A stretch of 33,570 bases of DNA from an uncultured Eubacteriales bacterium (GCA_900314565.1 OMVU01000046.1:1-33570), one strand, 5' to 3'; positions 16,301 to 24,187 are shown, counted from the first letter of the stretch. The notes: generated by a model from the letters alone, not told the origin. Made by a program: numbers and translations.

Positions 16301-16815
16301 AAAAAGTTGTCCTCCCCGAAAATCTCGCGGTACTCAAAGGCAGCTTTTTTTGCCCCCTGATAGTCCCCGCGCATGATTGCCTTCGGGATCTCGCCCGCAA
16401 GGCAGGCAGACAGGCAGATAATGCCCTCGTGATACGTCCGCAGCAGCTCTTTGTCGACGCGGGGCTTGTAATAAAACCCGTCGACAAAACCGCCGGAGAC
16501 GATTTTCATGAGGTTCTCATACCCTTTATTGTTCTCGGCCAGAAGGATCAGATGATAGTATCGGTCCTCTCCTGCGGCACTTTCTCTGTCAAAACGGCTT
16601 TTCGGGGCAACGTAGACCTCACAGCCGAGGATCGGTTTGATTCCCTGCTTCATTGCCTCCCGATAGAAATCGATGCACCCGTACATGACGCCGTGGTCCG
16701 TGACCGCGCATGCTGTCATCCCGAGCTTTTTGACCTGGGATACATATTCCGATATTTTGTTGGAGCCGTCCAGCAGCGAATATTCCGTGTGGACGTGAAG
16801 GTGGGTGAACGGCAT
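13324..16815 (-). CDS. dnaE: DNA polymerase III subunit alpha (DnaE)
   Basis: Replicative family C DNA polymerase. The N-terminal PHP domain starts with FTHLHVHTEYSLLDG. Catalytic Asp residues lie in PDIDMDF (near residue 397) and KMDFLGL (near 552), and VGPGRGSAAGSVVSY (near 355) is the nucleotide-binding loop. A helix-hairpin-helix/beta-binding region follows, and the OB-fold spans about 995-1060 (IGGMITGKTIKYTRTNKVMAFVTVED). The length of 1163 is normal for DnaE; the organism should also carry PolC elsewhere, as low-GC Gram-positives do. AAGGAGG precedes the ATG. It is followed by pfkA, a classic Clostridia order. Confidence 0.97.
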   Translation of the reverse strand: MPFTHLHVHTEYSLLDGSNKISEYVSQVKKLGMTACAVTDHGVMYGCIDFYREAMKQGIKPILGCEVYVAPKSRFDRESAAGEDRYYHLILLAENNKGYENLMKIVSGGFVDGFYYKPRVDKELLRTYHEGIICLSACLAGEIPKAIMRGDYQGAKKAAFEYREIFGEDNFFLELQDHGIPEQRHVNRQLIRMHDEEGFPLVCTNDCHYTYREDVDSHDILLCIQTGKKVMDEDRLRYEGGQYYVKSPDEMRELFRFVPEAVDNTEKIAERCNVTITFGERKLPKYDVPQGYDSYSYLCELCRKGIEERYHPVTEEVEKRLTDELNTIRGMGFVDYFLIVWDYVKFARDHGIAVGPGRGSAAGSVVSYSLGITDLDPLKYNLIFERFLNPERVTMPDIDMDFGFERRQEVIDYVVGKYGRDRVVQIITFGTMAARGVIRDVARVLDLPYSEADEIAKMIPKELNITLDRAISMNPDLKTRYEEDEKVHYLIDMAKRLEGLPRNTSMHAAGVVISQLPVREYVPLARAQDGSITTQYTMTTLEELGLLKMDFLGLRTLTVIQDAVELVNRRYAAEGKNEELDLSLVDYNDPGVMEMIGRGKCEGVFQLESAGMKSFMKQLKPHTLEDIIAGIALYRPGPMDFIPKYIKGKDHPETVVYECEEMRPILEPTYGCIVYQEQVMQIVRDLGGYSYGRSDLVRRAMSKKKASVMEKERRNFIYGNPEENVPGCVANGIPEAVAKHIFDEMTDFANYAFNKSHAAAYAVVCFQTAYLKYYHPVEFMAALMTSVIDNPDKCSEYIMHCREMKIRILPPSINSGNGPFTTEDGKIRYGMYAIKSIGRGVIDMIVAEREQRGPFESIKDFIERTYGKDLNRRAIENLIKAGAMDCLPGSRNQLMLIYPKILDSVAADSKENMAGQMSIFDFMAPEVKKAYEISLPNVPEFDREQLLAFEKDVLGVYLSGHPLEEYQDILNSCTSAVSLEFTLGEDGSEPTIENDSRQVIGGMITGKTIKYTRTNKVMAFVTVEDLVGSVEVLVFPKPFEQYRELLVEDNKVLIEGRVSAEDDRPSKLICEKVTAFSEVAREMWLAFSSRKEWAEKAQEMNELLLSAENGNDAVFVFLRDTKSYREETRGRRIRITEELSELMRKICGAENVKIRAMRKARIS

Positions 16816-16876
16816 AGCGCCTCCTCCTTACGGAAATAATATGAGTCAGGCTCTTGCGAAACTCTGTGCGAAATAG

Positions 16877-16977
16877 AAAAAAGAGCTGCCGCTTCAAGGA
16901 ATTGATCACTATATACAGCAGATGCACTGATAACGATCTGTCATATATAGCAAGTTCACTCCTCAATACGGCAGCTC
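16877..16977 (-). terminator. Long-loop terminator or structured leader before dnaE
   Basis: On the minus strand GAGCTGCCG (16969-16977) pairs with CGGCAGCTC (16883-16891), followed by six T. The ~77-nt loop holds an inner stem, CTATATA with TATATAG plus CAG with CTG. It can end the upstream membrane-protein transcript; because a structured, regulator-sized domain sits inside the terminator stem and dnaE starts ~60 nt later, an attenuator is possible. Confidence 0.6.
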
Positions 16978-17020
16978 ACTCACCTGCTTTACAAAATGGT
17001 CTCATGCAGTCCCGTTCTGC

Positions 17021-17671
17021 TTATCCATTCGATTCCGTCGATTTTGCCGCCGGTTTTGTCGTCACGAACTGGAAATAGATTCCCAGCACGGCAATCACAG
17101 CCCCGATGATCAGCATGAAGATTCTTGCGCCGTCCACCGTATTGACCTGAGCAATCTCCGGAAGGAGACTGTTAATGATCAGATTGGCGATACTGAGACC
17201 GCCGGAAACTGCCGTGACAATGATAACGACCGGTCTCACGAAGAATATTGCCAGAATTGCGAGCACAAGAGCGAACAGGATCGAACCGATCCACATAAAG
17301 ACCGGCTGAATGGTCGTGAATTCGCTGACGATCGACAAGATGATCGGGAAAAGCGAGAGAAGTATCATGACGAAAAGTCCGGCCTTATAGAGCCAGAATC
17401 CGAGGGCAGCCAATGCGACCGCGCACACGCAGATAATGACAATAACAGCCGTCGTGTTCGACAGATCGAACACTGCGCAGATCACGATACCCAGAGCAAA
17501 TCCGATAAGAAATCCCAGAAGGGAAATGTAGACACGGAGCAGTTTATATCCGAAAAAAACATACAGCAACGCTATGACCAGCGCCGTGATGATGACGATC
17601 AGATTATTTTGCTCTATGATTGGAAACTGATTATAAAAATATTCTTGAAGTTGGTGCATCAAGTTTTCCAT
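17021..17671 (-). CDS. TM198/DUF4203-like membrane protein
   Basis: A 216-residue integral membrane protein with about seven hydrophobic helices between residues 23 and 200. The block YKLLRVYISLLGFLIGFALG after the first helix is typical of the TM7S3/TM198-like (DUF4203) family, whose bacterial function is unknown. The short N-terminal soluble part is MENLMHQLQEYFYNQ. AGGGGGAG lies before the ATG. A promoter candidate (17748-17777) overlaps the end of cvfB upstream. Confidence 0.8.
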   Translation of the reverse strand: MENLMHQLQEYFYNQFPIIEQNNLIVIITALVIALLYVFFGYKLLRVYISLLGFLIGFALGIVICAVFDLSNTTAVIVIICVCAVALAALGFWLYKAGLFVMILLSLFPIILSIVSEFTTIQPVFMWIGSILFALVLAILAIFFVRPVVIIVTAVSGGLSIANLIINSLLPEIAQVNTVDGARIFMLIIGAVIAVLGIYFQFVTTKPAAKSTESNG

Positions 17672-17747
17672 AGACGTCTTCTCCCCCTTAACATGTATCT
17701 GTTATCAGTTCCGGGCCGTCGCAGTCCGGAATTTATTTGTCCCTACT

Positions 17748-17777
17748 ATTATAATACTACTATGCGTCCTTCCTCAA
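17748..17777 (-). promoter_or_regulatory. Probable promoter of the TM198-like gene
   Basis: TTGAGG (17772-17777), 18 nt, TATAAT (17748-17753), overlapping the last codons of cvfB. Confidence 0.55.
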
Positions 17778-18591
17778 TAACGATCTTTTTCTCTTTATAT
17801 AATCTTCCGACCGCCCGCTTGAATGCCGCCTTGGAGAGACCGAACACCTCGCGGATCTTCTCCGGCTCGGCCTTATCGTCGAAGGGAAGGAGATCGTCAT
17901 ATTCCTCGTGGATCTTGAGAAGCACCGCCTCCGCGTCCTCTGCCATCTGCAGATAGGCTTTCTTCCCTGCAGCCAGATCCAGCTTTCCGTCTTCTTTGAT
18001 ATTGGTGACCCTGAATTCCCCCGTATCGCCCGGTTTCAGATCTGCCGGTGCTTCCCTCTTCGGAATCATCCCGGAGTACATTCCGTCGACAGCGATGAAC
18101 ACGCCGAAATTCGGCGCGACCTGATAGACCGTCCCGGAGACCTGGTCTCCGATCCTGTACGGCGGATCCTGTCGAAGATATGGATACAGCTTCATCGTCG
18201 CAGCAAGACGGCCGCTCTTATCGACATAGAGGGCAGCCAGCACCTGGTCGCCTGCGCGGACTCGCACCGTCTGCTCGTGGAAGGGCAGGAACAGGTCCTT
18301 CTCGAGTCCCCAGTCCAGGAAAGCGCCGATCTTCGTCACTTCCTTGACGCGAAGGCTCGCCACGCCGTGCAGGAGCACGAGCGGCCGGGTCGTCGTCGCG
18401 ATGAGCCGGTCGCTGGAGTCCCGGTAAATGAAGACCGCGATCTCATCTCCCTCTCTGCATCCTTCCGGGACCTGCTTAGCGGGCAGGAGGACTCTCTCCT
18501 TCGGACCGGCATCGGGAGTTTCCCCGACGTAGACACCGAAGTCTTCCTTTTTGACGACGATCAGTTTTTGCATTTTTCCAAGTTCTATCAT
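17749..18591 (-). CDS. cvfB: CvfB-family S1 RNA-binding protein
   Basis: RNA-binding protein with S1-type OB-folds and a C-terminal winged helix, related to the CvfB/YitL virulence regulators of Firmicutes. Visible S1 repeats include VKEVTKIGAFLDWGLEKDLFLPFHEQ (near residues 85-112) and VSGTVYQVAPNFGVFIAV (near 155). The C-terminal FGLSKAAFKRAVGRLYKEKKIVIEEGRI is the winged helix. I use the ATG at 18591 (280 residues), which has CGGAGG 7 nt upstream, rather than the ATG at 18612. It stands alone between a hairpin-rich spacer and the TM198-like gene. Confidence 0.93.
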   Translation of the reverse strand: MIELGKMQKLIVVKKEDFGVYVGETPDAGPKERVLLPAKQVPEGCREGDEIAVFIYRDSSDRLIATTTRPLVLLHGVASLRVKEVTKIGAFLDWGLEKDLFLPFHEQTVRVRAGDQVLAALYVDKSGRLAATMKLYPYLRQDPPYRIGDQVSGTVYQVAPNFGVFIAVDGMYSGMIPKREAPADLKPGDTGEFRVTNIKEDGKLDLAAGKKAYLQMAEDAEAVLLKIHEEYDDLLPFDDKAEPEKIREVFGLSKAAFKRAVGRLYKEKKIVIEEGRIVVL

Positions 18592-18664
18592 GATGAAACC
18601 TCCGGAATTCATCTGGTTTTACGCCGCTGTGCATTGAACGGTCATACATGTTTCTTTATTTATT

Positions 18665-18888
18665 CAAGAACGCCTCAGCGTTCTTGCCGCGCCGCGCAGG
18701 GTGTGAAGCACTTTCTTCTTTGCAGGACTGCGATCCACCGTGCCTAAGCATGCGTAACAATGCTCCAGTGGAGCATTGTGGAGCTGAGGCGTTTATCTCA
18801 GTGGAGGATTGAAACCCGCCATTTTAGACAAACAGGATATTGTTTTACCACCGTTTGCAGAAGCGGGGTTTTCCCACACTGAGATAAA
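18665..18888. repeat. Composite multi-hairpin repeat, copy 1
   Basis: Successive modules on the plus strand: H1 hairpin (18665-18686, CAAGAACGC with GCGTTCTTG, loop CTCA); H2 GC-rich part (about 18687-18725); a linker with CTGCGATCCACCG; a perfect 10-bp palindrome with one central base (18758-18778, arm CAATGCTCCA); and H3, a 97-nt foldback (18792-18888) with terminal TTTATCTCAGTG and CACTGAGATAAA. No gene lies in the 367-nt gap 18592-18958. Confidence 0.8.
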
Positions 18889-18958
18889 GACCTGCCTCTG
18901 TCTGCTGCTTGTACGAGGCTTTTTACCGGTCCGGCAGATGCGCAGTGAACTTCTCCGG

Positions 18959-19669
18959 CTACAGAATGAACTGCATCACGGCGCATGGCCTGCCCATAAG
19001 CTCAAGCCACACTGTGTAGCCATCCTCATTCCGGCATACCTTTGGCTCGAGCAGGTCGCCGAGCACTGCCTGTTTCAGATATTGGACCCTGAGCTCCGTG
19101 ACCCGGATCCCTGCCGGGAGATAAGCCAGCGCCATCTGAATATATTGTTCGTTGTTCACATGCCCGTTCGCATCGAGATTCGTCGCGCGGACCTTGAAGG
19201 GCTGCTTCGACTGTACATTCTCAGTCGGCGTCTTTATATGGCGCTGAAGCTTGGGAACGTCCAGCGGAATCTCCGGATCCACCCCATAAGACGTGATCTC
19301 GATCTCCGGAATGCGGATCGGCCGGCCGGCCTCGGTATCAAAATAGATCCATCTCGAGTCCGCCAGCGCAATCATCTCACCGTCCTCATCGAACATGGCA
19401 ATGTTTCGATCCGCCTCAAATCCGCGGAATCGATAGGGCTGGGTCCGGACACGCACGACCTCACCGAGCTTCGGGTAGCGTTTTATGCGGATCTGCCAGA
19501 CTGTGACCATCCATCCGTAATGCTCATCCCGCCAGGTGTCGGGTCCCCGATCCACCGAGCATGCATGCCCTACAGCACAGTCCTGAAAATAATTCACCAG
19601 AGCGTGCAGAGAGAGGTGTGAGTCCGGAGAGCACTCCGAGTAACGAATATTGGAAGAAAATTCATACAT
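18959..19669 (-). CDS. Acyl-ACP thioesterase (FatA-like)
   Basis: Hydrolyses acyl-ACP to release free fatty acids. The protein forms a double hot-dog fold: first unit from MYEFSSNIRYSECSPDSHLSLHALVNYFQDCA, second around KVRATNLDANGHVNNEQYIQMA, where the NGHVNN segment carries the catalytic Asn and His region. The intervening YRFRGFEADRNIAMFDEDGEMIALADSRWIYFD is typical. The length is 236 residues from the ATG at 19669; an upstream in-frame start at 19786 lies inside the oxidoreductase gene and is rejected. It begins 10 nt after that gene's stop, so they form an operon. Confidence 0.9.
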   Translation of the reverse strand: MYEFSSNIRYSECSPDSHLSLHALVNYFQDCAVGHACSVDRGPDTWRDEHYGWMVTVWQIRIKRYPKLGEVVRVRTQPYRFRGFEADRNIAMFDEDGEMIALADSRWIYFDTEAGRPIRIPEIEITSYGVDPEIPLDVPKLQRHIKTPTENVQSKQPFKVRATNLDANGHVNNEQYIQMALAYLPAGIRVTELRVQYLKQAVLGDLLEPKVCRNEDGYTVWLELMGRPCAVMQFIL

Positions 19670-19679
19670 AAAAAGCCTC

Positions 19680-20831
19680 TTACATTTCAGTCGGAAGGCA
19701 CTTTGCGGCGAGATATCCCGCATACTCCTCCCCGTCGACCGGCAGCGTGATCCGTTCACCCTTCCATGCAGACAGATATGCCGCATTTGTCAGGGCGAGG
19801 GAACCGATCCCGCTCCGTCCGGTCGAGATGAGCTCCTCCTCCCCGCGCACTGCCCCCGCGAAGTTCGTAAGAAGAGCGATATACTCTGCCATAGGAGCTT
19901 CCTGCCCGAACGGTTCGACAGACCGTACGATCCGAAGATCCCGCGCATCTGTCACCTGTGCATTCCTGCGGTAGAGATCGGAATCCTCGCTGTAGACCGC
20001 AAGCTTAATCTCATCGCCTGTCAGCACGAGTCTCCCCTTTGAGCCGGAGATCGTGAGCCGGTCGGCACCATCCGCCTCGCCGGTAGAGGCGATAAAGGTC
20101 CCGGTCATGCCGTCCGCATAGCGCATTACGATCGTTGCCTCGTCATCGACGTCAAAATGATTGTATTTTCCAAAAGGAATCTCTGCAAACACGCTCTCCG
20201 GCATCCCGAAGAGATACTGCCACAGATCAAGAATATGCTGACCCTGGTTAATAAGAAGCCCGCCGCCTTCGCCTGCCCAGCTGCTCCGCCAGGTACCTGA
20301 CGCGTGATAAAACTCCGTCCGGAAATAGCGGGTCGATTCCATGAGGACCCTTCTGATCCTGCCGAGCAGTCCGCTCTCAAGGATCGCCTTGATCCTGACA
20401 TGCTTCGGGATGAATCGCTGCTGGAACATGAGGGAGAAGAGAACTCCGTTCTCCTCTGCCTTTACGCACATCTCTTCCGCCTCCGCGGCGGTGACAGCGG
20501 CCGGTTTGTCGGAGAGGACATGCTTTCCCAGCGCGAAAGCGCGCTTTGCCAGCTCCGGATGTGTCTTGTGAGGCGTCACGATGAGGACCGCATCATAGAG
20601 ATCCGGCTCCGCAAAGAGCGAGTCCGCCGAGTCAAAGATCCGCGGAGACTTGCTCCCTTCCGGCAGTGTTCTGAGGGTATCGGCAGCCCATTCCCTTGCA
20701 TTTTCACTGCGGCAGACCATGGCTGTCAGCTCCATGCCGGGGATCCTGCCAAAAAGGATCAGATCCGCGTACTTGCGGCCCATGCCGCCGGTCCCGATCA
20801 AACCCATTCGAACAGTTTTTTTCGCTTCCAT
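19680..20831 (-). CDS. Gfo/Idh/MocA-family oxidoreductase
   Basis: NAD(P)-dependent sugar or inositol dehydrogenase-like enzyme; the substrate cannot be read from sequence. The Rossmann motif is GLIGTGGMGRKYADL at the N-terminus, HVLSDKPAAVT carries the family's (E/D)KP lysine (near residue 98), and the C-terminal domain holds GGGLLINQGQHILDLWQYLFG with the conserved catalytic His. The length is 383 residues. I chose the ATG at 20831, with GGAGGTG upstream, over the one at 20849. It is followed by the thioesterase gene 10 nt on. Confidence 0.9.
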   Translation of the reverse strand: MEAKKTVRMGLIGTGGMGRKYADLILFGRIPGMELTAMVCRSENAREWAADTLRTLPEGSKSPRIFDSADSLFAEPDLYDAVLIVTPHKTHPELAKRAFALGKHVLSDKPAAVTAAEAEEMCVKAEENGVLFSLMFQQRFIPKHVRIKAILESGLLGRIRRVLMESTRYFRTEFYHASGTWRSSWAGEGGGLLINQGQHILDLWQYLFGMPESVFAEIPFGKYNHFDVDDEATIVMRYADGMTGTFIASTGEADGADRLTISGSKGRLVLTGDEIKLAVYSEDSDLYRRNAQVTDARDLRIVRSVEPFGQEAPMAEYIALLTNFAGAVRGEEELISTGRSGIGSLALTNAAYLSAWKGERITLPVDGEEYAGYLAAKCLPTEM

Positions 20832-20973
20832 GCTGCACCTCCGTGACATGATCCATCTGCCCGCAGAAGCAGGCTGTCTTTTATCGGCTGTCCTGTCAGA
20901 AATACCCCAGTATCTGCTGCCACTTCTCCTGCTGTCTTCACATATAAACCGCTGCCCGACGCTTCCGGCAAGG

Positions 20974-21178
20974 CAGTTAACTGCACATTATGCATTTTAC
21001 CAATCACTTGACTGCATATTACGCATATCACCCAGCAATCAGCTGCATATCATGCATATTGCCAATCAGCTGCATATCATGCATATTGCCAATCAGCTGC
21101 ATATCATGCATATTGCCCAGCAATCAGCTACATATCATGCATATTGCCAATCAGCCAACTGCATATTATGTATATTAT
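20974..21178. repeat. 27-nt tandem repeat upstream of the oxidoreductase
   Basis: CAGCTGCATATCATGCATAT begins units at 21040, 21067 and 21094; a further copy follows at about 21125 and degenerate copies lie at both ends. The unit contains the palindrome ATGCAT. The 20850-20973 stretch before it holds nothing I can call. Confidence 0.85.
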
Positions 21179-21180
21179 AA

Positions 21181-21218
21181 AGAAAAAATCTCAGAAAACT
21201 TTCGTCTTCTGAGATTTT
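21181..21218 (-). terminator. Terminator of tRNA-Gln
   Basis: On the minus strand AATCTCAGAA pairs with TTCTGAGATT, followed by a T run, immediately after the tRNA 3' end. Confidence 0.9.
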
Positions 21219-21221
21219 CAG

Positions 21222-21293
21222 CTGGGCTACAAGGATTCGAACCTTGAAATGACGGAGTCAGAGTCCGTTGCCTTACCATTTGGCGATAGCCCA
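21222..21293 (-). tRNA. tRNA-Gln (anticodon CTG)
   Basis: A 72-nt cloverleaf. Acceptor TGGGCTA pairs with TAGCCCA. The D-arm contains AATGGTAAGGC. The anticodon stem ACGGA/TCCGT encloses loop CTCTGAC with anticodon CTG. The T-arm CAAGG-TTCGAAT-CCTTG is perfect. The discriminator is G, and CCA is not encoded. It has its own promoter and terminator. Confidence 0.96.
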
Positions 21294-21311
21294 ATATCTG
21301 CAACAAAGCTA

Positions 21312-21340
21312 ATTATATAACACTCCTCATTCTTTGGCAA
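21312..21340 (-). promoter_or_regulatory. Promoter of tRNA-Gln
   Basis: TTGCCA (21335-21340), 17 nt, TATAAT (21312-21317), 18 nt before the mature tRNA 5' end. Confidence 0.85.
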
Positions 21341-21363
21341 GCCTTTTTTGCGGCAAGTCAGAT

Positions 21364-21510
21364 GCTTTTGTAAGCTTTTGCAAGCTTTTGTAAGCTTTTG
21401 TAAGCCATTTTTTTGGCCGATCGGATGTTTTAGCCCGCTGATCTTTTAGAGCTTTATGAACTTTACAGCTTTATGAGCTTTATGGGCTTTACAGCTTTAG
21501 AGCTTTAGGT
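21364..21510. repeat. Short 10-nt and ~9-nt tandem repeats
   Basis: GCTTTTGTAA repeats four times with one change (21364-21403). A looser set of GCTTTA-type units follows (about 21450-21510). Nothing else is seen up to 21573. Confidence 0.7.
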
Positions 21511-21573
21511 CTCATTATGAGCGTTTATATAATTGCCATTCTCGGATCAGCCGTCTGAAGCAGTGTTTCAAAT

Positions 21574-21756
21574 CAAGAACGCCTCGGCGTTCTTGCCGCG
21601 CCGCGCGAGGTGCGAAGCACCTTCCTAATTGCGCGGCTGCGATCCGCCGGAGGCTTTAATCTCTGACGAGGGTTTGTATCCCACGTCAGAGAAAAGTTTC
21701 ACTTTGCGCATTCATCTCACGATTGAAATCACGAGAATTCTGCGTCAGAGATTAAA
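21574..21756. repeat. Composite multi-hairpin repeat, copy 2
   Basis: H1 hairpin at 21574-21595 (same stem as copy 1, loop CTCG). H2 at 21596-21635 has AGGTGC-GAA-GCACCT inside GCGCG ends. The linker CTGCGATCCGCCGGAG follows. H3 foldback at 21655-21756 has terminal TTTAATCTCTGACG and CGTCAGAGATTAAA (14 bp, perfect). This is the most compact and complete copy. Confidence 0.82.
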
Positions 21757-21763
21757 AAGATCA

Positions 21764-22360
21764 TTAGGTACAGGAAGCATATATCTATCTGATATTCCCC
21801 AAGGATTTCTGCTTTTTTATGGCAATTTAGGTACAGGGGACAACTTTCTATCTGATGTTCCCCAAGGATTTCTGCCTCTCTGCGCCGTTTAGGTACAGGC
21901 AGCAGGTTTCCGTCAACTGTACTCCACATATCAGGCAGGGATATGGAGAACAAATACCAGAAAATTCACCTACGTACCTAATCTGCCGAATGACGACGCA
22001 TTCTTATGGGGAACAATTCTTAGAAATTCCACCTACGTACCTAATCTGCCAAGGACGACGCATTCTTATGGAGAACAATTCTTTGAAATTCCACCTACGT
22101 ACCTAATCTGCCAAAAACGACGCATTCCTACGGGGAACAATTCTTAGAAATTCCACCTACGTACCTAATCTGCCAAGGACGACGCATTCTTATGGGGAAC
22201 AATTCTTAGAAATTCCACCTACGTACCTAATCTGCCAAAGACGACGCATTCCTACGGGGAACAATTCTTAGAAATTCCACCCACGCACCTAATCTGCCAA
22301 AGACGACGCATTCTTACGGGGAACAAATATCAGGAAATCCATCAACATGCCTGATCAGCC
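21764..22360. repeat. 62-nt repeat array that reverses orientation
   Basis: Left part: units beginning TTAGGTAC at 21764, 21827 and 21889. Right part: units containing TACGTACCTAATCTGCC at 21971, 22034, 22096, 22158 and 22220, with diverged copies at 22282 and about 22344. The left unit is recognisably the reverse complement of the right one (TTAGGTAC against GTACCTAA, TTCCCC against GGGGAA at the same offset). The turn lies at about 21905-21965. No gene is seen in this interval. Confidence 0.88.
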
Positions 22361-22423
22361 GAATAAGAGGGCTCATATTTACACGAAACAAACCATCAGG
22401 AACACCTCTCTGGTCTTCCCGAT

Positions 22424-22447
22424 CCGGGTCCCGCAAGCGGGACCCGG
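22424..22447. repeat. Perfect 11-bp GC-rich hairpin
   Basis: CCGGGTCCCGC and GCGGGACCCGG are separated by only AA. It lies between the 62-nt and 54-nt arrays. No T-tract follows on either strand, so a simple terminator is unlikely. Confidence 0.8.
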
Positions 22448-22484
22448 ACCGATGATCCTCCCGGAGGCACGCTCCCCCGGAGGA

Positions 22485-22700
22485 TATCAGGAATAGCTGA
22501 TATTTCTGTTCGGACAACGGAGGCACACCCCCGAAAGAATTCAGGAATGGTCGATATTGCTGTTCGGACAACGGAGGCACACCCCCGAAAGAATTCAGGA
22601 ATGGTCGATATTGCTGTTCGGACAACGGAGACACACCCCCGAAAGAATTCAGGAATGGTCGATATTGCTGTTCGGACAACGGAGACACACCCCCGAAAGA
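22485..22700. repeat. 54-nt tandem repeat just after sacA
   Basis: Units starting ATTCAGGAATGGTCGATATT lie at 22539, 22593 and 22647, with a diverged first unit at 22485. The array ends about 6 nt from the sacA stop codon. The length is a multiple of three, so long open frames cross it, but no ribosome site supports them. Confidence 0.88.
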
Positions 22701-22705
22701 TATTC

Positions 22706-24166
22706 TTATACGATAAATTCGTCACTCACCGCCGGCCTGATCTTCCAGATCTGCACGCCGCTCGCGCCCTCCGCGCGGAAGAAGTGCTCCTCCTCCGTCG
22801 GGAAGACTCTGGATGAGAAGACCGCGTCGCCCTCGTTGACGAAGATCTCCACGGAACTCCGGTCGATAAAGATCCGCATGGTCGAAAGCGGGAACTCCGT
22901 CGGATGCTCGCGCATCTCCCCCTGGTCAATATTGAACCGCTTTGTAAGTCCGGAGCGGTCCACCGTGACCATCTTCCACGCAGCGTCATAGTAGATCATG
23001 ATTCCGCCGGTCCCGTCTGCCTTCGTGAAGAGAGACAGCGTCATATTTCCTCCGTCGCTCTTTACGATCATCTCGCACGCCTCGGGAAGGATCCCGTCCG
23101 CCGGGTCTACCTCGTCGCCGCGAAGAGCTTCAAGCCCCGGAAGCGGGACCTGGATCAGACGGCGGTCACGGATCCTCAGCTCCCGCGGAAGGGTGAGGCA
23201 TCCGGACCATTCATCCTCATCCGTCGGATAGGAAGAATCCGGAAGACCCATCCACGCGACCAGGATCTTGCTGGCAGGATCAGGACTGTTGTTGGCGCAC
23301 TCCGCCGCATAGGAGTCGAAGCCGAAATCCAGGACATGGAATTTGCCGTCGGGGGTAAAGGTCAGTGTGGACCAGTCCATCGTCCCGAGAATATATCCGT
23401 TGTGGTTCGTCACATCCCCGCGGTGGATAAGCTTCATGTGCTGCGGGCAGAAAATGAGAACATCCTTGTCCCCGATCCGCTCAATTGCAGGGCATTCCCA
23501 CATGCCGCCGAAGTCCTCGAAGCCGGGGACATTCAGCTTTCCGGCAAATTCCCATCCCTCCGAAAGAGATTTGGACCGGTAGATCAGCATGCAGCCTTTT
23601 TTATCCTTCGTCTGTCCGCCGTTGCAGATATAATAATATCCGGTCTCCTCATCAAAAAGGATCTTCGGATCTCTCTGATGCTCCGTGTAATCCGGATGCG
23701 GTCCGAAGAGAGGCTCGGCCTTCTTCTCGCCCGTATTATCATCGAAAAGCGTATACATGCAGGTGTATGGTATCCTCGTCCAGTCCGGATCTCTGTGATT
23801 ACCGGTATAGAAAAGCTGCAGCTTGTCTCCTTCCGGCCAGGCAGATCCGGAATACGCACCCTTATTGTCGAGATCGCAGTCCGGTTTGATCGTCACGCCG
23901 ACATTTTCCCATGTAATGAGATCGCGGCTTACGGTCTGATACCAGTATTTGAGTCCGTGGACAGCTCCCCACGGGCACCATTGATAGAATAAATGCCATT
24001 TCCCGTCGTGCCAAACAAATCCGTTCGGATCATTCAGAAGGCCTGTGACGGGCTGGATGTGATACGTCTGCCTGTAAGGCGTCTTCTTGATCCGTTCATA
24101 CAGGTCTCTGATCTCCTCAGGACTTTTGAGGACACGGTAGCGTTCTTCCCTGCTCCAGTTCTTCAT
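22706..24166 (-). CDS. sacA: GH32 sucrose-6-phosphate hydrolase / beta-fructosidase
   Basis: Cleaves sucrose 6-phosphate (or sucrose/fructans) by the retaining mechanism of GH32. The nucleophile lies in GLLNDPNGFVWHDGKWHLFYQW (near residue 48), the transition-state Asp in HQRDPKI, and the acid/base Glu in GGMWECPAIE. The C-terminal beta-sandwich ends with MRIFIDRSSVEIFVNEGDAVFSSRVFP. There is no signal peptide, so the enzyme is cytoplasmic, which favours the phosphorylated substrate. It is 486 residues long from the ATG at 24166, chosen for GGAGGGA upstream. No PTS or transporter gene is adjacent. Confidence 0.92.
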   Translation of the reverse strand: MKNWSREERYRVLKSPEEIRDLYERIKKTPYRQTYHIQPVTGLLNDPNGFVWHDGKWHLFYQWCPWGAVHGLKYWYQTVSRDLITWENVGVTIKPDCDLDNKGAYSGSAWPEGDKLQLFYTGNHRDPDWTRIPYTCMYTLFDDNTGEKKAEPLFGPHPDYTEHQRDPKILFDEETGYYYICNGGQTKDKKGCMLIYRSKSLSEGWEFAGKLNVPGFEDFGGMWECPAIERIGDKDVLIFCPQHMKLIHRGDVTNHNGYILGTMDWSTLTFTPDGKFHVLDFGFDSYAAECANNSPDPASKILVAWMGLPDSSYPTDEDEWSGCLTLPRELRIRDRRLIQVPLPGLEALRGDEVDPADGILPEACEMIVKSDGGNMTLSLFTKADGTGGIMIYYDAAWKMVTVDRSGLTKRFNIDQGEMREHPTEFPLSTMRIFIDRSSVEIFVNEGDAVFSSRVFPTEEEHFFRAEGASGVQIWKIRPAVSDEFIV

Positions 24167-24187
24167 AGCATTCCCTCCGCAAAAATT

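Noticed and set aside
14863-16839. 658-codon open frame on the plus strand
   Set aside because: Antisense shadow of dnaE; no ribosome site and no domain.
16883-16977. T-box riboswitch before dnaE
   Set aside because: No T-box consensus (UGGNACC) or specifier-loop features are visible, and the element is too short.
21764-22360. CRISPR array
   Set aside because: The whole 62-nt unit is repeated with no unique spacers, orientation changes midway and no cas gene is near.
22396-22725. Repeat protein (FFRGCVSVVRTAISTIPE units) on the minus strand
   Set aside because: The 54-nt unit is a multiple of three, so a frame stays open by arithmetic. It runs into the sacA end and has no ribosome site.
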